Assembly (NCBI RefSeq): GCF_000972385.1
Contig: NZ_JXTE01000085.1
Location: 1-30,655 of the forward strand
From: Streptomyces sp. WM6386
GTDB lineage: Bacteria; Actinomycetota; Actinomycetes; Streptomycetales; Streptomycetaceae
Direction of reading: 5' to 3'
Length of the DNA: 30,655 nucleotides
Shown here: piece after piece, positions 24,168-30,655 of the stretch
Numbering within the stretch: position 1 is the stretch's first letter
Layout of the letters: each line of letters starts with the position of its first letter
Program-made: the position numbers and the translations under genes
The notes under the pieces: generated by a model
The model's input: only the letters and a program-made list of their open reading frames with translations
What the model was told of the DNA's origin: nothing
The model's database searches: none

Positions 24168-26504
24168 TCACGCGGTCCTGGCCGTCCCCGTTCCCTTCTC
24201 CGCGTCCAGCGCGTACACGCAGCGGTCCTTGCTGCACGCGTACACGACGCCGTCCTTCACCACCGGGGCACCGGTGATCTCGCCGCCGGTCGCCAGCTTC
24301 CAGCGCAGCCGGCCGTCGTCGGCCTTCAGGGTGTACAGCAGGTGGTCCGTGGAGCCGAAGTGGATGCGGCCCTCCGCCACCGCGGGCGCGCCCACGATGT
24401 CGCCGCCCGCCTGGAAGCGCCACTTGGGCGTGCCGGTGACCGCGTCCAGGGTGTACAGCCCCTTGCCGCTGCCGACGTGCACATGCCCCGCCACCACCAG
24501 CACCGGCTCGATCGAGGCCCTGGCCTCGGTGGCGATGCGCCAGCGGTCGCGGCCGTCGGCGGCGTCGAGGGCGTAGACCGTGCCGAGATAGTCGGCCAGG
24601 TAGACGCCACCGCCGGTCACGGCCGGGCCCGGCACGAAGGCGGGCGGGCAGAGGAAGACCGCCGGTGCCTCGAAGTGCCACTTCACATGGCCGCTCGCGA
24701 CGTCCAGCGCGAGCACCCGGGTGCCGGCCGAGACATACACATAGCCGTCGGGCGCCTGCGTCACCCGGACCGGTACGCCGCCGCAGGAGGCCGCGTCGCC
24801 GATGGGGTACGACCAGCGCTCGTCGCCGGTGCGGGCGTCCAGGGCGCGCAGCCGGGCGTCCTGCCAGACGTACACCGTGCCGTCGTGCAGCGCCGGGCCG
24901 GCCTCCGGGGACTCGAAGTCCGTCTGCGCCCCGGTGAGCTCCCACAGCTTCTGGCCGCCCGAGGCCTCCCAGCCCTGGACGCCGCCGCCACGGCTGCCGG
25001 TGACGACCGTGCCCCGGCCGGCCTTGAGCGAGTACACCCAGGCGTCCGTCTGGATCCGCCACAGGTCGGCGCCCTCGCGGGCCTCCAGGGCGAACAGGGT
25101 GGGACCGTCGGAGGCGTGGATACGGCCGTCCGCGACCGCCATCGACCAGGCGACGTCCCGGGTCTTGAAGCGGCGGCGCCCGGTGGCCACGTCGAGGGCG
25201 TGCACCTCGAAGGAGGTGACGTAGACGAGGTCGTCGGCGACGGAGGGGGTCCCCCACACGTCGTTCGACATGCGGAAACGCCACGGCCGCCAGCCGCCGC
25301 CCGGCTCCTGTGCGGGCGGTGCGGGTACGGCGGGGCCCACGGCGGCGTCCGTGCCGTTGACGCCGGGGCGCGGCTTGGACCAGCTGGCGACCAGGCCGGC
25401 CTCCGGCGGCGGCGCCTTGACGGCGGCGGCGCGGGCGTCGGCGACGCGCGGTCCGGGCCCGATGGGCACCTGGGCGCCCGCGAGGCGCACCGGGCCGGTG
25501 TCGGGGGCGCCGACGGGCACGGGGGCCGGGTCATGGGAGGGCGGCGGGGGTACGGGGGCGACCCGGCCTCCGCCGCTGCGGCCGCCCGGACCCGGCTTGA
25601 CGGCCGGGCGCCCGTTGCGGCGCGCCTCGATCAGGCCCACGGCCCGCTCGGGCAGCCAGGCCGACGCCGTACCGCTGTCGTCGGAGCCGGAGCCGAAGAG
25701 GTGCGGGGCGAGCTGGGACTGGAGGTCGGCCGGGTTGGGGCGGCCGGTGGCCTCCATCTGCATACAGGACTCGATGAGCGGACGGAGTTCGTCCGGGAGG
25801 CCTTCGAGGTCCGGGCCCTCGCGGAGCAGCATGAAGACCGTCTCGACCGGGTTGGCGCCGTGGAAGGGCGGGTGGCCGGTGGCGGCGAAGACCAGCATGG
25901 AGCCGAGCGAGAAGACGTCGCTCGCGCCGGTGACGCTGCGGGAGTCCTTGGCCTGCTCCGGCGACATGTAGGCGGGGGTGCCCACCGCCACATTGGTCAT
26001 GGTCAGACGCGTGTTCGATACGCCGGATGCGATACCGAAGTCGATCACCCGGGGGCCGTCCTCGACGACCAGCACGTTGGACGGCTTCAGGTCGCGGTGG
26101 ACAAGGCCCGCTCCGTGGATCGACTGGAGGGCCTCCGCGACGCCGGCCGCGAGCCAGCGCACCGCCTGGGCCGGCATCGGCCCGCACTCGTTCACTATCT
26201 CTTCGAGGGAGGGCGCGGGAACGTACGCGGTGGCCAGCCAGGGCACGGCGGCGCGGGCGTCGGCGTCGACGACGGCCGCCGTGTAGAAGCCGGAGACCGC
26301 GCGGGCCGCCTCCACCTCACGCGAGAAGCGGACGCGGAACAGCTGGTCCTCGGCGAGTTCCGTACGGACCGTCTTGATCGCCACGCGCCGGCCGGACGCC
26401 GAGCGCGCGAGATAGACCAGCCCCATGCCGCCGGCGCCCAGCCGTCCCAGCACCTCGAACGGCCCGATCCGCCGCGGATCGTGCTGTGTCAGCTGATCCA
26501 CCAC
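24168..26504 (-). CDS. afsK: AfsK, membrane-associated Ser/Thr protein kinase with PQQ-like sensor domain
   Basis: AfsK phosphorylates AfsR and so controls afsS and secondary metabolism. The 778-residue protein has an N-terminal kinase domain with LGAGGMGLVY (22-31), Lys44 (VAIK), HRDLKPSN (136-143) and DFG (155-157), then a Pro-rich linker (about 285-400) and a C-terminal PQQ-binding-like beta-propeller with repeated W.-type blades (about 405-775). The start is the GTG at 26504 (MVDQLTQ); with this numbering the activation-loop Thr is T168, which agrees with the known AfsK autophosphorylation site. GGGGAGG lies 10 bases upstream. A longer GTG start at 26549 is unlikely. About 6 kb separates it from afsS here. 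Confidence 0.95.
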   Translation of the reverse strand: MVDQLTQHDPRRIGPFEVLGRLGAGGMGLVYLARSASGRRVAIKTVRTELAEDQLFRVRFSREVEAARAVSGFYTAAVVDADARAAVPWLATAYVPAPSLEEIVNECGPMPAQAVRWLAAGVAEALQSIHGAGLVHRDLKPSNVLVVEDGPRVIDFGIASGVSNTRLTMTNVAVGTPAYMSPEQAKDSRSVTGASDVFSLGSMLVFAATGHPPFHGANPVETVFMLLREGPDLEGLPDELRPLIESCMQMEATGRPNPADLQSQLAPHLFGSGSDDSGTASAWLPERAVGLIEARRNGRPAVKPGPGGRSGGGRVAPVPPPPSHDPAPVPVGAPDTGPVRLAGAQVPIGPGPRVADARAAAVKAPPPEAGLVASWSKPRPGVNGTDAAVGPAVPAPPAQEPGGGWRPWRFRMSNDVWGTPSVADDLVYVTSFEVHALDVATGRRRFKTRDVAWSMAVADGRIHASDGPTLFALEAREGADLWRIQTDAWVYSLKAGRGTVVTGSRGGGVQGWEASGGQKLWELTGAQTDFESPEAGPALHDGTVYVWQDARLRALDARTGDERWSYPIGDAASCGGVPVRVTQAPDGYVYVSAGTRVLALDVASGHVKWHFEAPAVFLCPPAFVPGPAVTGGGVYLADYLGTVYALDAADGRDRWRIATEARASIEPVLVVAGHVHVGSGKGLYTLDAVTGTPKWRFQAGGDIVGAPAVAEGRIHFGSTDHLLYTLKADDGRLRWKLATGGEITGAPVVKDGVVYACSKDRCVYALDAEKGTGTARTA

Positions 26505-26624
26505 TTGCCTGCCACCTCCCCGTACGGGCCGCGTCACACCCTTATGCACGCGACCCCGTGCAGCGTCTCACCACCGCACCGCCATGGCGGCACGCACCCT
26601 GATTCTTCCTGGCCGAGGCGCAGG

Positions 26625-26642
26625 TTGCGAACCCGGTTGCAA
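26625..26642. promoter_or_regulatory. Inverted repeat upstream of afsK
   Basis: TTGCGAACC-C-GGTTGCAA is a near-perfect inverted repeat (one unpaired base) about 120 bases upstream of the afsK start, between it and the VOC gene. A TAAGGG -10-like box lies downstream near 26540. It could be an operator for afsK; no regulator is known from the sequence. Confidence 0.4.
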
Positions 26643-26673
26643 ATCGGGATGTCCCATGCCAAACCGGCGCTTT

Positions 26674-27420
26674 TCACTGCCCCGGTCGGCCGTCGGGACG
26701 TACCAGTACGGCGAACGACGCCCCCTGATTGTCGGTGACGACGGCGACTTTGCCGTACGACGTCTCGAAGGGTGGAGCCTGGACCCGCCCGCCGAGCCGG
26801 TTCACCGTCCCGAGAACGGCCTCACAGTCCTCGACTCCGAAGTGGACGAGGAAGTGGGGCGGCATCTCGGCCGGAAAGACGTCGGAGACGGGGGCGCGGC
26901 CGAAATCGGGCCTGGCGTCCGGTCCGAACAGGGCGTCATGGAACAGCCCGCCGTAGAAGGTGTTGGCGCCCTCGGTGTCCCGGGCGTACAGCTCGGCCCA
27001 GACGAAGGTGCCCGGCTCGTGCCGTACGCCGAAACCGGTGTGGGAGTCCGGCTCCCACAGACCGAAGACGGCGCCGTCGGGGTCGGTGACCAGGGCGCTG
27101 GTGCCCAGGTCGCCGACCGGCATGGGGGCGGTGACGACCTGTCCGCCGGCGGCCCAGACCCGGTCGGCGAGGCCCTCGATGTCCGGCGTCGCGAAGTACA
27201 CCGTCCAGACGGTGGGCATCCGCCCGTCCGTCTTGTGCGCGAGCGCGGCGACGGGCTCGCCCTCCTTCAGGGCCCATACGGCCCCGCCGTACCGCTGCTC
27301 CTCGAAGGTCCACCCGAAGAGCTCACCATAGAACCGCTTGCCCGCCTCCACATCGGGAAGCTGCGCGTCCACCCAGCACGGGACGCCCTCTCCGTACATG
27401 GATGCCCTGTTTTCGGCCAT
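26674..27420 (-). CDS. Two-domain VOC (glyoxalase/bleomycin-resistance fold) protein, candidate KbpA
   Basis: A 248-residue protein of two tandem vicinal-oxygen-chelate domains: one about 10-120 (GVPCWVDAQLPDVEAGKRFY...) and one about 135-243 (GTFVWAELYARDTEGANTFY...). VOC domains bind small ligands or metals. The gene lies directly upstream of afsK on the same strand. From memory, KbpA of S. coelicolor (about 252 residues, encoded beside afsK, inhibits AfsK autophosphorylation) has this size and position, so it may be the orthologue; I could not verify this. The ATG has no ribosome-binding site but follows TAGTTT by six bases, suggesting a leaderless mRNA. Confidence 0.85.
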   Translation of the reverse strand: MAENRASMYGEGVPCWVDAQLPDVEAGKRFYGELFGWTFEEQRYGGAVWALKEGEPVAALAHKTDGRMPTVWTVYFATPDIEGLADRVWAAGGQVVTAPMPVGDLGTSALVTDPDGAVFGLWEPDSHTGFGVRHEPGTFVWAELYARDTEGANTFYGGLFHDALFGPDARPDFGRAPVSDVFPAEMPPHFLVHFGVEDCEAVLGTVNRLGGRVQAPPFETSYGKVAVVTDNQGASFAVLVRPDGRPGQ

Positions 27421-27432
27421 ACCGCCAAACTA
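27421..27432 (-). promoter_or_regulatory. Candidate leaderless -10 box of the VOC gene
   Basis: On the minus strand TAGTTT (27432-27427) is followed by six bases and the ATG. No Shine-Dalgarno sequence is present. Same geometry as at fbiC and the TetR gene. Confidence 0.4.
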
Positions 27433-27529
27433 ACGGCGACTCACGCAGCGCGCAGACCAGCGCACCAGCCCCGAAGCTCCCTCGCACCCCATTTGCAGTC
27501 GGCCGAATCGCGCTCCGATCACCCCTCGG

Positions 27530-27541
27530 TAAGCTGACGGC
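27530..27541 (+). promoter_or_regulatory. Candidate leaderless -10 box of the TetR gene
   Basis: TAAGCT (27530-27535) is followed by six bases and the TetR ATG at 27542, with no Shine-Dalgarno sequence. A degenerate CTGACG-N3-TGACAG (27534-27548) overlaps the start codon and might be an autoregulatory site. Confidence 0.4.
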
Positions 27542-28189
27542 ATGACAGGACAAGTGCGTACCGTCGACGGCCGCGTGGCCGGCCGGCGTGGGCAGGCGAC
27601 CCGGCAGAAGCTGCTCGACTGCCTCAGCGAGATGCTCAGCTCCTCCCCTTACCGGGACGTCAAAGTCATCGATGTCGCCCGGAAAGCGGGCACTTCGCCC
27701 GCGACCTTCTACCAGTACTTCCCGGACGTCGAGGGCGCCGTCCTGGAGATCGCCGAGCAAATGGCCACCGAGGGCGGCCAGTTGACCCAGCTGCTCGAGG
27801 GCAGATCCTGGGTCGGCAAGGCGGGCTGGCAGACGGCGCAGGAACTTGTGGACGGTTTTCTCGAGTTCTGGCGCAGGAACGACGCGATCCTCAGGGTCGT
27901 CGACCTCGGCGCCGCCGAGGGCGACAAGCGGTTCTACAAGCTCCGTATGAAGATCCTGAACTCCGTGAACAACTCCCTGTCCGACTCGGTCGCCGAGTTG
28001 CAGGCCAAGGGCAAGGTCGACAAGGACGTGAACCCGGCGGCGGTCGCCGGTTCACTGGTCGCGATGCTCGCGGCGGTCGCCTCGCACCAGAAGGGCTTCC
28101 AGACATGGGGCGTCAAACAGGCTGAACTCAAGCCGAACCTGGCGCTGTTGGTGCATCTGGGTGTGACCGGAAAGAAGCCGACCAAGTAA
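27542..28189 (+). CDS. TetR-family transcriptional regulator
   Basis: A 215-residue TetR-type repressor. The N-terminal helix-turn-helix is about residues 20-66 (ATRQKLLDCLSEMLSS, then VIDVARKAGTSPATFYQYFPD); the rest is an all-alpha ligand-binding domain of normal length. The ligand is unknown. It is divergent from the VOC gene, so it may control that gene and, through it, AfsK signalling. Its start overlaps a weak match (left arm exact, right arm 4 of 6) to the CTGACG-N3-CGTCAG motif that repeats in the catabolic blocks, so it is also a candidate for the local operator-binding protein, but this is weak evidence. Confidence 0.93.
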   Translation: MTGQVRTVDGRVAGRRGQATRQKLLDCLSEMLSSSPYRDVKVIDVARKAGTSPATFYQYFPDVEGAVLEIAEQMATEGGQLTQLLEGRSWVGKAGWQTAQELVDGFLEFWRRNDAILRVVDLGAAEGDKRFYKLRMKILNSVNNSLSDSVAELQAKGKVDKDVNPAAVAGSLVAMLAAVASHQKGFQTWGVKQAELKPNLALLVHLGVTGKKPTK

Positions 28190-28227
28190 CCGACAATCTT
28201 TTTCCAGGCACCAAGTCCTGTCTGGTA

Positions 28228-28267
28228 GGCGGTGGTTCACACGGGTGAGCCGCCGCCTGCCGTGTTT
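28228..28267. terminator. Bidirectional hairpin terminator between convergent genes
   Basis: GGCGGTGGTTCAC (28228-28240) pairs with GTGAGCCGCCGCC (28245-28257) over 13 bp including two G-U pairs, with an ACGG loop. TTTT follows at 28264-28267. It sits between the TetR gene and the Lrp gene. Confidence 0.75.
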
Positions 28268-28720
28268 TCACGCCGGTAGGGGCCGGTCCTTCACGACGTG
28301 CTTCATCACGAGCGTGGACGTCAGCCGCTGCACCCCCGGCAGCGTGGCCAGCCGCTCGTCGTACAGCCGTTGATAGGCCGTGAGGTCCGCCGCGACCACC
28401 CGCAGCAGATAGTCCGGCTCCCCGAACAGCCGCTGCGCCTCCTGCACGCCCTCCACCTCCGCGAGCGCCCGCTCGAACCCGGCGACGGTGTCCCGGTCCT
28501 CCTGCCGCATGGTGACGAAGACGAGCGCCTCGAAGTTCAGCCCGACGGCCGAGGGCTCCACGACCGCCCGGTACCCGCTGATGGCGCCGGCCCGCTCCAG
28601 TTCCCGCAGCCGCCGGTGGCACGGCGAGACACTGAGCCGCACCCGCGCCGCCAGCTCGGTCACGGTCAGCCGCCCGTCCTGCTGGAGCTCGGCAAGAATT
28701 TTCCGGTCCACGTCGTCCAT
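28268..28720 (-). CDS. Lrp/AsnC-family transcriptional regulator
   Basis: A 150-residue feast/famine regulator: N-terminal winged helix (MDDVDRKILAELQQDGRLT, then VTELAARVRLSVSPCHRRLREL, about 1-45) and C-terminal RAM ligand-binding domain (about 65-145, including GVQEAQRLFGEPDYLLRV). Such proteins sense amino acids. The ATG at 28720 is the family start; the longer open frame is not coding-like. It is divergent from the LysE-type exporter gene with 82 bases between, the classical arrangement for a regulator controlling an amino-acid exporter. The leader contains a near-palindrome GGGGAGATCTTCCCC (28722-28736). Confidence 0.93.
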   Translation of the reverse strand: MDDVDRKILAELQQDGRLTVTELAARVRLSVSPCHRRLRELERAGAISGYRAVVEPSAVGLNFEALVFVTMRQEDRDTVAGFERALAEVEGVQEAQRLFGEPDYLLRVVAADLTAYQRLYDERLATLPGVQRLTSTLVMKHVVKDRPLPA

Positions 28721-28789
28721 AGGGGAGATCTTCCCCCAGAACATGCGATCATGGGCAAATTTCAGAAACACTTTCGGGCTATTCACGCC

Positions 28790-28795
28790 TAATGT
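28790..28795 (+). promoter_or_regulatory. Candidate leaderless -10 box of the LysE gene
   Basis: TAATGT is followed by seven bases (CCCCTGC) and the ATG at 28803; no Shine-Dalgarno sequence is present. An A/T-rich stretch (28756-28775) just upstream is a reasonable Lrp-binding region. Confidence 0.4.
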
Positions 28796-28802
28796 CCCCT
28801 GC

Positions 28803-29420
28803 ATGAACTCGGGAACCCTCCTCTCCTTCCTCGCCGTGGACCTCCTGCTGGTCTGCGTGCCGGGCGGCGACTGGGCGTACGCGATATCCGCAGGGCTGCG
28901 CGGACGCTCGGTGGCGTGGGCGGTGGGCGGCCTGGTGTCCGGGTACGCGCTGCACACGGCGCTCGCGGTGGCGGGCCTGGCGGTGCTGGTGGCCGGGGAG
29001 CCCGGTCTGCTGACCGCGCTGACGGTGGCCGGGGCCGGGTACCTGGTGTGGCTGGGGTGGAGCGTGCTGCGCAGGCCGGGCGTCCCCGGCACCGCGGAAG
29101 AGCCCGTGGAGACCTCCGATGCCCGCGTCTTCCTGCGGGGCGCGACGATCAGCGGCCTGAACCCCAAGGGGCTGCTGCTCTACCTCTCGGTCCTGCCGCA
29201 GTTCCTTAACCCGACGGGCGTCCCCGTGCCCGTCCAGACCGCCACCCTCGGCGTCCTGCACATGGTGTGCTGCGCCGCCGTCTATCTGACGGTCGGCCTC
29301 GCGGCCCGCGCGGTCCTGGGCGCCCGCCCGGCGGCGGCCCGCGCGGTCACCCGCACATCGGGCGCCGCAATGCTGGGAATCGGCGCGTTCCTGCTGGTCC
29401 AGCGCCTGGCAACGCTCTAG
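28803..29420 (+). CDS. LysE-family amino-acid exporter
   Basis: A 205-residue membrane protein with about six hydrophobic helices, of the LysE/RhtB type that exports amino acids or related metabolites. Seen: N-terminal LLSFLAVDLLLVCVPGGDWAYA, G-x-x-x-G helices, and the family loop GATISGLNPKGLLLYLSVLPQF (about 119-140). The first motif carries PGGD where most members have PGP. Divergent from the Lrp gene, whose product probably controls it. It converges with the Ddn-like gene with only three bases between the stop codons. Confidence 0.93.
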   Translation: MNSGTLLSFLAVDLLLVCVPGGDWAYAISAGLRGRSVAWAVGGLVSGYALHTALAVAGLAVLVAGEPGLLTALTVAGAGYLVWLGWSVLRRPGVPGTAEEPVETSDARVFLRGATISGLNPKGLLLYLSVLPQFLNPTGVPVPVQTATLGVLHMVCCAAVYLTVGLAARAVLGARPAAARAVTRTSGAAMLGIGAFLLVQRLATL

Positions 29421-29423
29421 AAG

Positions 29424-29894
29424 TTACTTCCGTACGATCCTGAAGAGCCGTATCTCCCGCTCGATCCGGGCCTGATACGTCGCGTACGGCGGCCAGAAGG
29501 CCAGCGCCGCCTTCCACACGGCGGCCCGCTCCTCCCCTTCCAGCAGATGGGCCGTCACGGCGATGTCGGTGCCCTTCCAGCTGATCTCGACGTCGGGACG
29601 GGCCATCAGGTTGGCGGTCCAGGCGGGATGCCCGTCCCGCCCGAAGTTGGACCCGATGAGAATCCAGCTCCGCCCGCCCTCCTCGGGCATACAGGCCAGG
29701 GGCGTACGACGCGTCAGCCCACTGCGCGCACCGACGGACGTCAGGATCACGCCCGGCAGCATCTGCGCGCTGAGGATGACCTTCCCGCGCGTGAGCCGGT
29801 GCACGGCCCGGTCCAGCGCCGGAATGACATGCGGGGCGACCTTGGCGAACCCCCGCGTGGACGAGATCCTCTGTACCGCGCGTTCCCCGATCAC
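29424..29894 (-). CDS. Ddn-like deazaflavin (F420)-dependent nitroreductase-family protein
   Basis: A 156-residue split-barrel protein with the family core LPGVILTSVGARSGLTRRTP (about 46-65), then RSWILIGSNFGRDGHPAWTANL (about 74-95) and PDVEISWKGTD. The GTG start overlaps the TGA of the upstream acyl-CoA dehydrogenase as GTGA, so the two are probably translated together. It is longer at the N-terminus than the member at 6170, with a helical segment that may bind membrane or substrate. Confidence 0.92.
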   Translation of the reverse strand: MIGERAVQRISSTRGFAKVAPHVIPALDRAVHRLTRGKVILSAQMLPGVILTSVGARSGLTRRTPLACMPEEGGRSWILIGSNFGRDGHPAWTANLMARPDVEISWKGTDIAVTAHLLEGEERAAVWKAALAFWPPYATYQARIEREIRLFRIVRK

Positions 29895-30655
29895 ACCGTC
29901 ACCTCCGGCTGCCCGGCCGCCTCGAAGAGCCGTGCCGCGTCGGCCGCGTGCGCCCGCAGCCGGTGCACCGGCCCGAACAGCAGCTCGTCGCCGGCGGCCC
30001 GCTTGAAATACAGCTGGACGTCGTGCTCCCAGGTGAAGCCGATGCCCCCGTGCAACTGGACGGCTTCACCGGCGGCGGCACGCAACGCCTCCAGCCCCTG
30101 AGCCAGGGCCAGCCCGCCCACCCGCTCTCCGTGCACGGTGGCCCAGGCCGCGTAGTACGCCGCCGAACGCGCCGCCTGCACCTGCACATACACATCGGCC
30201 AGCCGGTGCTTGACCGCCTGGAACGACCCGATGGCCCGCCCGAACTGTTCCCGCTGCTTCACATACTCGACGGTCCGCTCCAGCACCCGGTCGGCGGCCC
30301 CGACGGCCTCGCAGGCGAGGAAGACGGCGGCGAAGTCCCCGAGCCGGGCCAGCGCGCCCAGCACGTCGGCACTTTCGTCGCCCAGCAACCGGGCTTCCAC
30401 ATTCCGTAGTTGGAGCCGGGCGAGCGGGCGGGTGGCGTCGAGGGCGGTCTGCCGTACGCGCACGAGCCCGTCGGTGTCCCCGGGGACGAGGAAGACAAGC
30501 GTGCGGGACCGGGCGAATCCACCGGTGTGCGCGGCGACGAGCAGAACCCCGGCGGAGTGCCCGTCGGGAACGTGATCGATCTCCCCGTACAGCCGCCAGC
30601 CGCCCCCCTCTCGGTCAGCGCCTCCGCCCCCGGCCCGTCGAGCCTGTACGCCCCC
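29891..30655 (-). CDS. Acyl-CoA dehydrogenase, C-terminal part; apparent frameshift; runs off window
   Basis: The C-terminal part of an acyl-CoA dehydrogenase: beta-domain residues WRLYGEIDHVPDG and LVFLVPGDTDG, then the C-terminal helical bundle with EYVKQREQFGRAIGSFQAVKH and LHGGIGFTWEHD, the family signature for FAD/tetramer contacts. The N-terminal domain lies beyond the window. Near the edge the reading frame changes: before the C6 run at 30603-30608 (G6 on the mRNA) the natural frame is the one reading AYRLDGPGAEALTER, which has all-GC third positions; after it the frame reads GGGWRLYGE. One missing G would restore a single frame. This may be a true frameshift or a sequencing/assembly error. 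Confidence 0.8.
   Translation of the reverse strand, partial: GGVQARRAGGGGADREGGGWRLYGEIDHVPDGHSAGVLLVAAHTGGFARSRTLVFLVPGDTDGLVRVRQTALDATRPLARLQLRNVEARLLGDESADVLGALARLGDFAAVFLACEAVGAADRVLERTVEYVKQREQFGRAIGSFQAVKHRLADVYVQVQAARSAAYYAAWATVHGERVGGLALAQGLEALRAAAGEAVQLHGGIGFTWEHDVQLYFKRAAGDELLFGPVHRLRAHAADAARLFEAAGQPEVTV

Noticed and set aside
26504..26549. Longer afsK start at 26549
   Set aside because: It adds about 15 residues over the likely promoter (TAAGGG near 26540) and shifts the activation-loop Thr away from the known number 168.
27534..27548. Sixth copy of the CTGACG-N3-CGTCAG operator at the TetR start
   Set aside because: Only the left arm matches exactly; the right arm has two mismatches and overlaps the start codon. 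Kept as a weak note only.
1..30655. CRISPR array, tRNA/rRNA, IS transposase or phage integrase
   Set aside because: No direct-repeat/spacer pattern, cloverleaf or transposase motif was recognised on either strand.
1..30655. TTA (bldA-type) codons in the regulators
   Set aside because: The in-frame checks I made (PHP hydrolase, TetR, LysE) found none; I did not scan every codon of the window, so absence is not claimed.

Overview
The window looks like a Streptomyces chromosome segment: very high GC, GC-rich third codon positions, many GTG/TTG starts, and the complete global-regulator set afsR, afsS and afsK. These three genes form the phosphorelay in which the Ser/Thr kinase AfsK activates the SARP-type regulator AfsR, and AfsR switches on afsS. 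From memory, in S. coelicolor these genes and fbiC lie close together. Here they are spread out by blocks of catabolic genes.

Layout. (1) 41-7500: fbiC (F420 chromophore synthesis), an F420-type luciferase-like oxidoreductase, a Tat-exported PHP metallohydrolase, an EEP-family phosphodiesterase, a Ddn-like F420 protein and an alpha/beta hydrolase. (2) 7626-15100, all on the minus strand: aldehyde dehydrogenase, N-acyl-D-amino-acid-deacylase-like amidohydrolase, two luciferase-like oxidoreductases, an SDR and an ACMSD-type amidohydrolase. Several of these genes are translationally coupled. (3) 15300-18677: afsR and afsS, separated by an AfsR/PhoP-like direct repeat and a perfect 15-bp hairpin in the afsS leader. 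(4) 18761-19525: a small Vsr/DUF559-like nuclease gene bracketed by two inverted copies of an 80-91 bp element with GTGATTGGCAGAT-type terminal inverted repeats. (5) 19522-23533: a FadD3-like acyl-CoA ligase divergent from an Ltp-type thiolase, a DUF35 Zn-ribbon/OB protein and an enoyl-CoA hydratase. (6) 23520-30655: an Asp/Tyr-rich secreted protein, afsK, a two-domain VOC protein (possibly the AfsK-binding protein KbpA), a TetR regulator, a divergent Lrp/LysE pair, a second Ddn-like protein and the C-terminal part of an acyl-CoA dehydrogenase that appears frameshifted at the window edge.

How it may work together. A 15-bp palindrome (CTGAC-N5-GTCAG) occurs at five places, upstream of genes in both blocks 2 and 5. 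One TetR-like regulon therefore probably controls CoA activation, hydration, retro-aldol cleavage and F420/flavin redox steps on either side of afsR-afsS. The substrate cannot be read from the sequence; the gene set resembles degradation of a steroid-like or other cyclic acyl side chain. The abundance of F420-type enzymes beside fbiC fits a cofactor-linked neighbourhood. No tRNA, rRNA, CRISPR array or classical transposase was seen. No gene-free stretch exceeds about 300 bases; the longest (18678-18948) holds the afsS terminator, repeat element 1 and a DnaA-box-like site.
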